Assembly: GCA_963693305.1 (NCBI GenBank)
Contig: OY855911.1
Span: forward strand, 30,086,939-30,150,938
DNA from: Meandrina meandrites
Lineage: Eukaryota; Cnidaria; Anthozoa; Scleractinia; Meandrinidae
Length of the DNA: 64,000 nt
Direction of reading: 5' to 3'
Below, piece by piece: positions 23,101 through 33,478 of this stretch. How positions within the stretch are numbered: the stretch's first letter is position 1; the number at the start of each line of letters is the position of its first letter. The notes under the pieces were generated by a model. That model ran no database searches, was not told where the DNA came from, and saw nothing but the letters and a program-made list of their open reading frames with translations. The position numbers and the translations under genes were made by a program.

Positions 23101-26100
23101 TATACGTTTGTGCAGTTCCGGAAAATATCCATACCCTGACCCCATGGAAGGTCAATGGAAATTCCGAGGTGGAAGGGGGTCTCAAAAGCCAAAATTTTTA
23201 AAGGACAGTAAAGGGCTTAACTGGAATTTCCAGCATGGTGGGGGGATTCAAACCAAAAAACCTTCCATGGGAGGGGTATGGATATTTTCTGGAACACTGT
23301 ACAAATCAGCAATTTGGTCGGCAGAAAATAATTTACAGCATTTAATTGACTGCTGATTATTTCCATACAAATCCTTAATTATACCTTAGCTCAGGGCAAC
23401 CTATGATTACTAAACCATAGTAGATTTACTGCACTTTTTTTTGAAACATTAAATAAAGTACAAAAGAATTCATAGTCTATATATTTCATTCCTTTTAACT
23501 TTTCTTTATTTCTAAATTGTTTATAATTTCAAGGGCTATACATCTTCACTAATTGGAATAGGCAAGTCACAAATTGAAAATGAGAAGTGGATACATCATA
23601 CATGGGCACCATTAAACAAAATCGATGAAACGGAAAAGTTCTTGGAAATCAAGGATGGCAAGATAGCTAATATTCCTGTTCGCATTTACAAGCCAAAAAA
23701 TCTTTTGAATGATGCAGGCAAGAAATCAGCTGGTGTTGTTTATCTACATGGAGGTGGTTGGACAATTGGAAGTGTCGGTAGGTTAAAGTCATCATGGCAA
23801 AATTATCTTGGGTAATCATATTTCCGGTTACTGTCCAAGAATAAACCAAATTTGTTAAGTCTATTAAATGCTGTAGGCATAAATATATGTATTTACAAAA
23901 CAGTCCTAAGAAAATATGCACGCTTTTTCTCGTTCTCCCAAACTTTCACTCGTGTTTCTATAACTTGATAGAAACACGGTACCTGTTTTCTATTTCTTAA
24001 ATGGGCATGATATAATGTCGCCCTAACCAACCAATGGAAGCTAACCACAAGCAAACAGGAGTGGAACTAACCATAAGTGAACCAGAGTGGCGCTAACCAC
24101 AAGCAAACCAGAATGGAACTAACCCCAAGCAATCCCAGCCAAAAATCCATTAACTTGAAAATCCAACTTTAAAATCCAACTCTAAAATTCAAATTGAATG
24201 TTCCTGCACTCGAAGTCCAACTCAAATCCAAATTAAAAAATTCAACTTGAAATCCAACTCAGAATCCTAACTCGGTACATAAATAGGCTAACTCGGAGCC
24301 CCATTCCTTGCAGGCATCTTGCTGAAAAAATATTTCATCAGCCTTCCTGGATGGAATCCCAGTGCCTTCAACAAAAAAGTAATGTTCGGATTCTTTGTTT
24401 CAGATTTGTATCACCCATTGACTGGACGTTTGGCTAAAGAAGCTTATATTGTGTTGATATCTGTTGAGTAAGTAAATCTACATGTTTATACCACATGGTG
24501 GGGGAGGGGGGGAGGGTGGCATTCTCACTGATAGTTAGTGCACTGTTCTCTTGATCAAGAGTTCCATTGGCTGGGTTTAAGTAGCTCATGTAATCAAGAA
24601 GTGTCAACTGTAACTGCTTTCTTGGTACAGTTGAATCCCGATAACTCGAACCCTCAATAACTCAAACCTCCTGATAACTCGAACCTTTTTCGATTTCCCT
24701 TCAGTTGAAGGTTCAAGTTATCGGGATTCAACTGTAGTATAATTTATGGGTAGAGATTTTGTTGCGAAAACCTGAAGAAATTTGCATGTTGTACTCATCT
24801 TCAGAACAACAGGCATAATCTAAAGCTGGAAGGGCAGACCTAACCTGTGATTTGCTAGCATTCCATCTACTATTCTAGGGGGTGCAGCAATCTTTTTAGT
24901 CGTTTTGTGTTAAAATCAGAATTAGCTAGTCTGAGGTAATCTGATTAAATCAGTGATCAGTTTCTTCTGATTGCAAGGTGAGACTGAAACAAAATTCACT
25001 AACAGTGTTTTATTATAATTATTTTTTTCAGCTACAGACTGGCACCCAAGCACACCTTTCCTACCCAATTCCATGACTGCTATGCTGTTGTTAAGACCCT
25101 GCTGGCCATTGGCGACAAGTATGGCATTGATACTAACCGTCTCATTGTTGCTGGAGACAGCGCTGGTGGTAACCTAGGAGCAGCTGTAGCTCTTAAGCTT
25201 CGAGACGAAGGGAAACGACTAGCTGCTCAGGTAAGGACCGTCACCTCAGTCCAGCTCCACTGCAACTGCAGTTTAATCTTGGAAATAAGGGGGAGCTCCT
25301 GAAAGTACATGTGAGGAGCGCAGTGGCCTCATGGTGGGTTAGTGTCCTGCCCAGGGTCATTGTGTTGAGTTGTTCAAGACACTTTGCTCACAGTGCCTCC
25401 CTTCACCCAGTTTTATAAATGACTGGGTAAGTAGAGACAGTAAAGTCTACATTGAGCCAAGTGGCCCATACGACTGGAGCTTATCCCAGTTTCCATAGCA
25501 TTAGGCGACTAGGAGTACTTCTACTCAGCCAGCATTTGTCAGTTTTAATTTCACTTCAATTTAATATTTGCAACATAAATGTTGCAACTTATGTTGACAT
25601 TTTGTATAATCAGCCAAGGGCTCATTCATGCAAGCAATTAATGTGCATTACATCAGGTACGGGATTAAATTTATTTTGACTTACTACATTCATGACTGCT
25701 GCACTGTACATTAAGGACTCACAGTAAATATTCAAAGGTTTTGTCTTTGGTTGCAGGTTCTTATATATCCTGCATTACAGTTCATGGACTTCTCACTTCC
25801 TTCCTTCAAAACACAGACTACTGCATTTAGCTCAACGCGTGGAGTGGCAGGTTTTTGGTCCTATTACATGACAGGAACTCCAGACATGGCTTCTTCATTT
25901 TTAGTGCACAATCATTCTATGCATCTTCGCAACACAAAGTACTCTTCTTACGTTGGAATTGAGGATAAGGGACAGCGCAAGTCACAGATAAAGCCACTGG
26001 ATGGAATTCCAAAAGTTGTACTGGATGCCCTTACTGATTACAGAGCGTCACCTTTGATGGCAGATAACATAAAGGGGCTACCCAAAACTTTGTTGATTAC

Positions 26101-26293
26101 ATGTGAATTTGATGTTCTTAAAGACGATGGTGTACTGTACAAGAGGCGCTTACAGGATGCCGGAGTTAAAGTGACCCACTACAACTACATGACCTATCAT
26201 GGCTTTCTGGGGGTTCAAAATGACCCCAAGTTTGTGACAGAAGTGTTTAATCAAGCATTACGCGATATACTTGACTTTCTGAATGAGTTGTAA
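20183..26293 (+). CDS. Arylacetamide deacetylase / NCEH1-like esterase, copy A (complete, 5 exons)
   Basis: Exons: 20183-20341, 23534-23777, 24404-24467, 25032-25230 and 25757-26293 (TAA). All introns are GT-AG and phases 0/1/2/0 join, giving 400 residues, as in human AADAC (399). Residues 5-25 ([20 protein letters not shown]) form an N-terminal signal anchor, so the catalytic part should face the ER lumen. HGGGW at 125-129 is the oxyanion-hole motif of hormone-sensitive-lipase-type hydrolases. GDSAGG places the nucleophile at Ser199. Asp341 (EFDVLKDD) and His370 (TYHGF) complete the triad. NHS in the last exon is a possible N-glycosylation site. Family knowledge: these enzymes deacetylate arylamides or hydrolyse ether lipids, cholesteryl and acyl esters. 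The substrate here is unknown. The family call is firm; AADAC against NCEH1 is open. Confidence 0.93.
20475..20935 (-). mobile_element. 3' end of a non-LTR retrotransposon (LINE), C-terminal ORF2 remnant
   Basis: The minus strand reads open from about 20900 to a TAA at 20653-20651. It carries an AYDLIRHADLQSFKIQYSRT stretch and YSYFHRTVKAWNCLPVHVRK, the typical extreme C-terminus of jockey/CR1-like reverse transcriptases. A short 3' UTR follows and ends near a TTTAC(TTTAC)n tail at 20482-20500. It is strongly 5'-truncated. It lies in intron 1 of esterase A and is absent from the shorter intron 1 of copy B. Confidence 0.7.
20993..21844. mobile_element. GTTCGA-rich foldback transposon with 6-bp target duplication
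   Basis: The ends are CCTGGCGTATCTAATCGAAC on the left and GTTCAATTAGATACGCCGGG on the right. ACAGAG directly flanks both (20987-20992 and 21845-21850). The subterminal 120-180 bp at each side are made of many short TCGAAC/GTTCGA palindromes. No protein is visible. It is absent from the matching intron of esterase B. Confidence 0.75.
23109..23303. mobile_element. MITE with CAGTTCCGGAAAATATCCAT ends
   Basis: Left TGCAGTTCCGGAAAATATCC and right GGATATTTTCTGGAACACTG are inverted. Inside are two inverted CCATGGAAGG/CCTTCCATGG blocks. Relatives lie at 13242-13406 and about 60710-60832. It lies in intron 1 of esterase A. Confidence 0.7.
24050..24300. repeat. Short-period minisatellites (GAACTAACC...AAGC and AATCCAACTC)
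   Basis: Two adjoining arrays: imperfect 25-30-bp units containing CTAACCACAAGCAAACCAGA, then about 10-12-bp AATCCAACTC-like units. The same pair is at 50985-51230 before exon 3 of copy B, so it predates the duplication. Confidence 0.7.
24628..24734. mobile_element. MITE, pogo/Tigger-like (CAGTTGAATCCCG ends)
   Basis: CAGTTGAATCCCGATAACTC and its inverse GAGTTATCGGGATTCAACTG-type end, flanked by TA on both sides, 107 bp. Same family as 2794-2932. It lies in intron 3 of esterase A; I did not see it in copy B. Confidence 0.75.
25306..25520 (+). repeat. SINE-like repeat in intron 4 of esterase A
   Basis: It contains AGGGTCATTGTGTTGAGTTG, TTCAAGACACTTTGCTCACA and the GGAGCTTATCCCAG tail. The same element is at the same place in copy B (52437-52690), so it was present before the duplication. 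Confidence 0.6.
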
Positions 26294-26339
26294 AGCACTG
26301 GTGGAATAAGATAGATTATTAGAGACAATCACAAATGAG

Positions 26340-26575
26340 TAGCCACCAGAATATGTAGAAGAAATTTTTCTTGATTTTAGCCTACTTGGCCACTGTAGAC
26401 CAAATACTAGACAACGTTCTGAAAGATAAGTATTTTTAATTAACTCACTAAAGATTTTCAGAGACAAAGAAATGAGTATAGTCACCAGAATATGTAGAAA
26501 TTTTCCTGATTTTAACCTACCCTATTGTAGACCAAATACCAAACAACGTTCTGAAAGGTAAGTATTTTAACGCAC
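26340..26575. repeat. Tandem duplication in the 3' UTR of esterase A
   Basis: CACCAGAATATGTAGAA ... TGTAGACCAAATAC ... ACAACGTTCTGAAAG occurs twice, at about 26343-26440 and 26482-26570. Copy B has it only once (54352-54430). Confidence 0.8.
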
Positions 26576-26697
26576 TAAATGACAATATTGTTAACTCCAT
26601 CTTTAAGGTTTCTTTTTGTTTTCTTGCCACCTCATTGACTTATTTTTTCCCATCTATTTGTCATGATTATTTTTTTTGTAATTGGTGTTGTGAACAA

Positions 26698-26703
26698 ATA
26701 AAA
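26698..26703 (+). terminator. Polyadenylation signal of esterase A
   Basis: AATAAA after GGTGTTGTGAAC, 405 bases after the stop. The matching site of copy B is at 54569-54574. Confidence 0.6.
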
Positions 26704-26736
26704 ATTTTAAAAAAGGTCATTTCGTCTCAGGAATTA

Positions 26737-27088
26737 GCCATGTTCTAAACGAGCAGGGGACTGGGTACGAACATATTTTCTCTTCGGTACAAACATTCAA
26801 TATCGATTGAATTGAAAAATGGGGCACGTCATCTGAAAGAGCATCCAGAAATTAGTAAATTCACCAAATTTGACGGTTATTGGTTTAAACCCAAAGGCAT
26901 GGTACACTTAGTATGGATTGGAGGGACAGGCATCCTCCAATCCATACTAAGCTCTCTTATTTTAAAAGTGTACCATGCCTTCCATCAAATTTGGTGAATT
27001 TACTAATTTCCAATTCAATCGATATTGAATATTCGCACCAAGAAAAAAATATGTTCGTACCCAGTCCCCTGCTCGTTTAGAACATGGC
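26737..27088. mobile_element. Long foldback MITE downstream of esterase A
   Basis: The left arm begins GCCATGTTCTAAACGAGCAG and the right arm ends CTGCTCGTTTAGAACATGGC, exact complements over 40 bases. Complementarity continues to a centre near 26935, where GTATGGATTGGAGG meets CCTCCAATCCATAC. The block B sequence reads straight through (54595-54610) without it, giving an empty site. Confidence 0.8.
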
Positions 27089-27216
27089 CAATACGTCATT
27101 AACATATCAAATACAACAGACAGTCTTTCTCCACATTTCCAAACTCCTAGAGGGGAGTTGAAAATGTGATGCACAGTGGACTATTCTAGACAAAATTCGT
27201 CATAACAATAGCAGTA

Positions 27217-27406
27217 CAGTCAACTCCCTCTTAACGGACACCTTTATAAGACGGACACCTCTTTAAGACGGACACCTATTGCTGGTCCCATTCCTGCCGT
27301 TTTTCAGCCATTTTACTGTAACTAAACTTTCTATAAGACGGACACCTCTTTAAGACGGAGAGTTGGATCCGGTCCCAACGGTGTCCATCTTAGAGAGAGT
27401 TGACTG
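27217..27406. mobile_element. MITE, pogo/Tigger-like (CAGTCAACTCCCTCT ends)
   Basis: CAGTCAACTCCCTCTTAACG and the inverse AGAGAGAGTTGACTG, flanked by TA on both sides. The interior carries three 'aagacggacacc' repeats. The homologous place in block B (about 54728) lacks it. Confidence 0.75.
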
Positions 27407-28440
27407 TAGTGGTATTGGTAGGGAAGATTTACATAGTACGACTTTCTCAAACGCGACTAGTATGACAGGCCTACGACATGACTTAGGACCATTTCCAAAT
27501 GGGGGTCTGTCATAAGGATATGGAAGGTTGATTTATGCAGCGTTTTTGGTGTTGTAGGCATGGCAATCTTGTCCCCAAGGGCCACGATCCTTCCGGTCTG
27601 CACCAGGAATCGAGACTTATGGGTGGACTGAAGGCCTGCCAAAAGATGGCCAAATCTCATTGGCTGTTGAAACTTATTCGACGCATGCACACAATCAAAC
27701 CGCAAACAGAAATTCCTGTTTCCGATTTTGAATCGCCCAGAGAAGTTGCGTTTCCTGACCGCTGGTCAAGGGGACGCAGGCTCTGGGAACGTGATTGCCC
27801 CGCAGGAGTTTGGCCCAGAGGCCAAAACACGAGGACGCATCATTGTAGTCCGCGCGTATATATATACTAGGGATAGGTAACACTACAGCTGCCCCCGCTG
27901 TTATCCTTTTTTTCCCAGCGTATCCGTTACTACAGTCAATTATTTCGCTTGATATTTTGGCTATTCTATTTTCTTAACTGATTGAAAAGCAGTTTTCTGT
28001 TTGGAACAGTCTTGCGATAATTTTTCTCGTGTTCTGCTCACAAAGTATCACTTGTTTCTGGCCTTCTCTTTTTCAAGATCATGGGACGAGTACGTGCAAT
28101 TTAAAACAAACTTTCAGTATGAATTGTTGAAGTCAAGTAGACGAGTAAAACAAAGCCAAATTATGCAAAAACTTCTGAAGGATTACATGTAATAATCACA
28201 TAAATTTAATTACACGAACGCGTCCCCAACTTCCTGAGATCATTTTGCTTTTTTTGCCGTAATGAGTGATCTCAGCGAGTATAAACTTTGGTAATAGCCA
28301 AACGTTTTAAAACTACCAATTGAGAGCAGGTGTTTTTAGATTTTTTGTTTGAATATATTAGGGCTGGGAGCTCAAGCAACAATGACCAACTTGACAGTTG
28401 AGCTCGAAACGGATGCCAAAAGATGACCTCTGTCAATGTA
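27407..28440. other. Intergenic region after esterase A
   Basis: 27407-27800 matches 54740-55090 behind copy B. After about 27840 I see no recognisable feature or credible gene up to the duplicated UPF3 3' UTR fragment. Confidence 0.5.
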
Positions 28441-28859
28441 AACGCCTGCCGTGAGTTTTGATTTCCTTGCATTGAACACCAATGCAATCGATCTCCTTGC
28501 ATTGATTGGAAGGCAAAATGTTTTTCCTCACAGCGAAAAGCAAATTTATTATTCCACTATTGCGCCATTTTATCATATTAGGGCAAAAGAACGCGCAAAA
28601 TATATACACCTTATTCGATGGTTTAACATATACAGTGGAACCCCGTTAAAGGTCAAATCAACCAAAATTTCGAATTTTCCTTTTTTTAGGCCAATTTGTT
28701 GATTAAGAACCAAATAAACATATTCCGAAGTTTCAAAGGAATTGGACTTTGCAAAACAGAGAAATTTCAAGTTGAAAAATGCTTAGTTTTGGTCTTCATA
28801 ATCGTAGAGCGCTCGGGAAAATTGTCTTTTAGTGATGAAGCTCACAAGAATGGAACATC

Positions 28860-29210
28860 ATGGTGTTTTGTGCAGCACTAACCTGCTTAAATTATTCTAA
28901 GTCGAAAGTAAGTACGTTTAAGTTTCCAGCAAATTCAAAGCTCAGGAAACAATGGCTTTTGAAAATGAAAAGAAAAGAATTTCAGCCGGAAAAGAACTCT
29001 CGCATTTGTGCGGTTCATTTTACCGAAGACTTCTTCAGAGAAAATCTGGCAATAAGTAGGTTTCTGGGTTTTGATTTCAAGCCGCTAAGACTCCACCTCA
29101 AAGAGGATGCTGTGCCGCGGACTATTTTTTTTTGTTGTTCCGAAAAGAAATCACGGGGAAGAATGTCTTTCGAAGCACAAAGACCCCACTGTCCGTTCGG
29201 CTTTTGCTAA
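28860..29210 (+). CDS. THAP-domain protein, N-terminal part, element-encoded
   Basis: The frame starts MVFCAALTCLNYSKSK. It shows the THAP pattern of two Cys near the start, FPAN and W in the helix, ICAVHF supplying the second Cys/His pair, then F and AVPRTIF closing the domain at about residue 92. Such C2CH zinc fingers bind DNA in P transposases and THAP proteins. After AVPRTIF an eight-to-nine-T run (about 29124-29133) is followed by residues unlike the family. The next frame reads more naturally to a GTATGC donor near 29226, so a one-base slip is likely. No RNase-H-like transposase core remains. Confidence 0.65.
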   Translation: MVFCAALTCLNYSKSKVSTFKFPANSKLRKQWLLKMKRKEFQPEKNSRICAVHFTEDFFRENLAISRFLGFDFKPLRLHLKEDAVPRTIFFCCSEKKSRGRMSFEAQRPHCPFGFC

Positions 29211-29869
29211 ACGAAGCAAGTTAGAGGTATGCATTTTGCACCTTTCTTATTCTACCTAGAGCTAGATAGAGTATTTGTTATGATTATTAGCACTTTTACT
29301 TTGTTGGTTTGGCTGGTCATGATCAAGCATTAGAATTTGAGTTCGTTAGTTCAATATCCTCGTCAAATAATTTGCTTCTATGCACGTGCACGTGCTTTTT
29401 GACGCGTATAAAATTAAGCTTCAAATGTTGTATTTATGTTGGGTTTACAACCGTTAATTTCGAGCCCTAAATAACATGTACCGGCTAAATAAATATCAGA
29501 TATGGACCAAAAAACAGACAGTGACAGTGTGTAAACGCTCAGTATTTATTTCAACACTGAATTTTCCTTCAGCTGAAAACGACACGAATTTAGTCATTGA
29601 AAGTTTTGCCCTGCGTGATGCTTTGCAGTTTCAAATTTGCATTGAGAAATACCCTTTCGTGTACAAATTTATTTTTGTGTTTTGTGTGACTCTCGAGTAC
29701 AGAAAAGAAACAGTGAATTTAATCTTAGCTTTTGGCCACATCCTAAGATAACTTCGCGCTGCATACCGATCCGGGTTGCAAGCCGCACACGTCCTGATAA
29801 GAATTACGTGCAAATCCAAAAATACTGCAGTTAGATTGTGGTATACTGTATAACAAAAGTAATTGTTCT

Positions 29870-31005
29870 AGAGAAGAAGCTAGAGAAGTCGCTGTATGGG
29901 TTAAAGCAGTCTTCCCGCTGTTGGAACAAAGCTTTTCGGGAATGTATTGAGAAGATTGGCTTCATTCAAGCCTCGGCAGATCCCTGTGTGTTCATCAGAA
30001 AGGATGCATTGACTATCATTCGAGTTCACGTTGATGATCTGATGATACTAGCTAGAAACATGACGGAGATGAAGAGTGTCAAGGACAGCCTAAAGTTGCA
30101 GTTTAAGATGAAGGACATGGGGGAGCTGCATTACTATGTCGGAGTCTGTATTGTTCAAGATGTGAAAAACAAGCAAGTTCACCTTCAACAAGGGCAGTAC
30201 ATCGAAAAGATGCTCGAGAAGTATGGGCAAACAGAAGCAAAACCGGTGTCTACACCTGCTGATTTGAACGTCAAGCTGCAAAAGGAAGATGGTTTTAGCA
30301 GACCGGTTGATGCGACCTCGTACCAGTCGATGGTTGGAAGCCTACTTTATGCTGCAATCGCAACTCGTCCAGACATCGCCTACGAGATTAGACATCGCCC
30401 AAGCACTGGGAGTTGTCTCAAAGTTCTGTGCCAATCCTACACAAAATAATTTAACAGCAGCAAAGCGGATCCTCAGATATCTGAAAGCAACTGCATATCT
30501 TGGTTTGAGTTACAAGAAGTGTGCTAATGGAAATTTGATCGGTTACTCAGATGTAGATTGGGCGGGAGATATAGATGACCGTCATTCCACTTCAGGAAAC
30601 GTGTTCTCATTTGCGTGTGGAGCAGTGAGTTGGTTAAGCAAAAAACAGGCTACCGTTGCGTTGTCGACAGCAGAAGCAGGGTATGTAGCCCTAAGTACGG
30701 CCACTCAGGAAGCAATTTGGCTTCGAAGGTTGTTGGCAGACGTAGGAGAACCTCCAGAGGGGCCAACTGAGATATATGAAGACAACCAAGGGGCTATTTC
30801 AATGGCTAAGAATCCCGTGGGCCATGCCAGAACCAAGCACATCGATATACGTTTCCACTTCGTTCGCGAAGGAGTACAGGACAGAGCGATCGCCTTGAAA
30901 TACATTGCTACTGACGAGATGATTGCTGACATACTGACGAAACCTTTGCCTAAGCATCGCTTTCAGAAACTTGTTACTGAGCTAGGCATGAAAACTGTCA
31001 AATAA
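29870..31005 (+). pseudogene. Ty1/copia pol remnant (reverse transcriptase and RNase H), frameshifted
   Basis: Similarity starts abruptly at about 29875 with LEKSLYGLKQSSRCWN. VHVDDLMIL is the polymerase active-site motif, and ATRPDIA marks the end of RT. RNase H follows in another frame with DVDWAGD, STAEAGYVAL, YEDNQGAI, RTKHIDIRFHF and ADILTKPL; the stop is at 31003-31005. The frame is broken by a 19-base direct duplication (agacatcgcc at 30371 and again at 30390). Gag, protease and integrase are missing, so the copy is dead. Confidence 0.85.
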
Positions 31006-31024
31006 GCAACGTCAAAAGTGGGAG

Positions 31025-31238
31025 TGTTGTTATTCCGAAAGTATTTGACGGTTGTTATTTGAATTGTAATGTATTTCACAGGAATTGTTAATTCAGTTTA
31101 TCATTGGTTAAGGCGTTTTTCCCTTTTGTTATTCAACAATTGTTTTTTCCATTCAAATTAGCATTTATATATGTGTTGTATTTTTCCTTTCTGTGTATAA
31201 CCGTTTTCGAGATAAAGTTGTTCAACGCTGTAAAAACA
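31025..31238 (+). repeat. Putative 3' LTR of the copia element
   Basis: A purine-rich AAAAGTGGGAG precedes TGTTGTTATTCCG, the usual tract plus TG start of a copia LTR. The 214-bp segment ends in CA near 31238. No 5' LTR is in the window, so the limits are inferred. Confidence 0.5.
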
Positions 31239-31240
31239 TT

Positions 31241-31428
31241 ATATACCACACAAGTTGAATAACTAACGGACCAAAACATTACTTTCGGTACCCAAAGCGA
31301 CGCGCGAAGCCATTTTGTTTCTCTTCGGCTGCTCGGAGGTGAATTGTACTTTGCTAATCACTTCCGAGTTAACCAATCAGCGCGCGCGAAAAGCACTATT
31401 CACTTGTGTGGTATATACTAACGTGGCA
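31241..31428. mobile_element. Small inverted-repeat element next to the copia LTR
   Basis: TATATACCACACAAG on the left and CTTGTGTGGTATATA on the right are exact complements. It sits between the copia LTR and the right end of the P-like element, so it is part of the nest. Confidence 0.5.
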
Positions 31429-31521
31429 TATTTTGCGCATTCTTTTGCCTAATATGGTGAAATGGCGCAATAGTGGAAATTAGGTGTATGTAGGGTGTAT
31501 CTATCTTTCAGGACACATTAT

Positions 31522-31609
31522 CAGCCCCGTTCCCAGGGTCTCTTTCTCCCCGCCCCCAACTTTCTCTCGCTCTTGGGGGTGGGGAGAGAGAGACCCTGGG
31601 AATGAGGTT
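31522..31609. mobile_element. 88-bp foldback MITE with 11-bp target duplication
   Basis: GTTCCCAGGGTCTCTTTCTC and GAGAGAGACCCTGGGAA form a hairpin. GGACACATTAT occurs immediately before (31511-31521) and after (31610-31620). The paralogous UPF3 3' UTR has a single GGACACATTAT at 18608-18618, an exact empty site. Confidence 0.85.
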
Positions 31610-31772
31610 GGACACATTATTCGTTTATGTTCATTTAAAAAAAGTTAAAATAAAGCTACACATAATTTACAGACAGGAAATTGTGTTGTTGCCCAAAAGC
31701 AGTCAGTGCTATTTCTAACGCAGTGAAATTTAGCACAGTATCTTGAAGATTTATACAATTTCTTACGATCAT

Positions 31773-32247
31773 TAAGGCGGGGGTACACCTGAAGCCTGTT
31801 TTTCCACCGCTAAAACTTGGTTTAATGCGAATATTTCGTCCGCGTTTCAAGTAATCAAGAAGCTCTATGATCATTTCACAAAGCTATGTTTAGCGGTGTT
31901 TTGTAAATTTTTTGGTGATTTTGGGGGATGTTTGGAAAGAGATAGTTTTTTCTCAAAGGATCAGTAAAATTTGGAGAAATATTAAAGATTTTAATGCGAT
32001 TTTAAAATTGGAATTTGAAGTTAAAAATTAGTGTATGGACACCCAAACAGTCCCCTGGCAACCTGGGGTGCTCTTGCGTGGGGGTCAACTGTCTGTTAGT
32101 GTTTAGCCTGCGTAGCTGGCGGGATTTCACTAGCGAGTGCTTTTTTTAACGACCGCATGCTTTGGTCTTGGCCGCCAAGCAGCGAGGGGCTTGGTGAGGA
32201 GTCGAGTTGAAAAATTTCACTCAAAATCGGGTGTACCCCCACCTTAA
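31773..32247. mobile_element. Non-autonomous element with TTAA target sites
   Basis: TTAAGGCGGGGGTACACC on the left and GGTGTACCCCCACCTTAA on the right. The outer TTAA looks like a piggyBac-type duplication. No protein is visible. Confidence 0.6.
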
Positions 32248-32410
32248 AAGCGGACAATTTCATAGCTTTTTCGACATTTACATCCAATTTACAGTGCCAG
32301 ATAAATTCATTAGATGTGAATACAAGTTAAAACGCGCCTTGAACATGTTAATATAACAACGAAAAAAATGAAAAATACTTTGAGCAAAATGCTCCCCCGT
32401 CTCTGCAATG

Positions 32411-32994
32411 GATCGTTTTCACTGTCACGCAATAAAAATATAAATTGAAGAACCATTCATTGAATGAGGTCAATAAAATAGGATATTATAGAAAACAAGT
32501 AAATAAGTCATCTCTCCAAGTTTTAGGTCTGTGCGTTATCCCAAACTTCAGATATTCGTCGAAATGTTTTGCACAAATTTACAGAGCCCAGTATGGATCC
32601 GCCATATTGGTGCACATCTGTGGTGCACCAATATGGCGGCCGGAAAATACTGTAAACATCTGGAGCTTACTTTGGTCATCTAGGCCATTGATTATCTGTA
32701 CTGGACAGACAATCATTTACATAAACACATTTCCTGCTACTTTAACTTCCCAAATGGCAAAAAATCGCAAGAGAAATGTATATTTTTTGACAAACACGAT
32801 CGTAACTGTATGTCACGCACCGCCATAACTCTAAAATTCAAAGTACACTGGTTTCCAAACGAAAGACCCTATTGAGCTGAAAAGTTGCAAACAGATATAA
32901 TTTTAGTACTTCTTATGCCTGATGCAGATGCAAACTTTGGTGTGTCTCTTTAGATTTGGATTTTAGTACCTGATGACGTCACGTGAAAACGATC
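32411..32994. mobile_element. MITE with GATCGTTTTCAC ends and an internal hairpin
   Basis: The left end GATCGTTTTCACTGTCACG mirrors the right end CGTCACGTGAAAACGATC. Inside, CCGCCATATTGGTGCAC and its exact inverse (about 32599-32639) form a hairpin. It lies just before the duplicated esterase promoter segment that starts at about 33000. Confidence 0.65.
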
Positions 32995-33362
32995 TATAGT
33001 AATAGGACTCCAAGCAGCAAAACAATTGGGGCTCCTGGTTCAAGAGCTCACGAGAAAAAAATTTTGGGCTCCCAGGATCCAGCCGTGTCCCCTTTGGAGC
33101 CTCCTTGGATCATCACGCGACACTTCTCTGAACTATTGGAGGCGTTTCGTGACGACCAAATAGCGGCTGAACAGAGTAGCTCGAAAAAGAATATATAGTG
33201 TCATGTTTACGTCTTTATGTTGCTGTTATGTCGTTATGTTGTGAAGTTCACACTGGTAACTTACATCATTCCTGTAAAGTGTTTTCAACGTTTACATGAG
33301 AAAGCTGTTTACTTTGTCACGGTGTTCAGTTCCAAAAATGACCTCGTATACGTATATGCCAT

Positions 33363-33407
33363 TTAACAATTATTCCACGAGCGCGCGTTGGATATGAGAT
33401 GGTAGAT

Positions 33408-33440
<33 letters not shown>

Positions 33441-33444
33441 AACG

Positions 33445-33478
<34 letters not shown>

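Larger units (their letters stand above)
18500..27840 (+). repeat. Segmental duplication, block A (UPF3 3' UTR to downstream of esterase A)
   Basis: Paired segments seen by eye: 18536-18780 with 28508-28545 plus 31610-31780 (UPF3 3' UTR); 19637-20410 with 33000-34150 (esterase promoter and exon 1); 22480-22620 with 34500-34620 (intron 1); exon 2 with exon 2; 24070-24403 with 50985-51374 (intron 2); exons 3-5; and 26590-27800 with 54470-55090 (downstream). Order and orientation agree, so this is a direct tandem duplication later broken by insertions. Confidence 0.8.
28554..31476 (+). mobile_element. P-like DNA transposon (THAP protein, about 45-bp inverted ends), invaded by copia
   Basis: The left end CCACTATTGCGCCATTTTAT continues as CATATTAGGGCAAAAGAACG; the right end is its complement with few mismatches and closes CAATAGTGG at 31476. 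A THAP-domain frame follows the left end. THAP plus terminal inverted repeats points to the P superfamily. The central part is replaced by the 3' portion of a copia retrotransposon. The element splits the duplicated UPF3 3' UTR. An 8-bp target duplication was not found. Confidence 0.6.
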
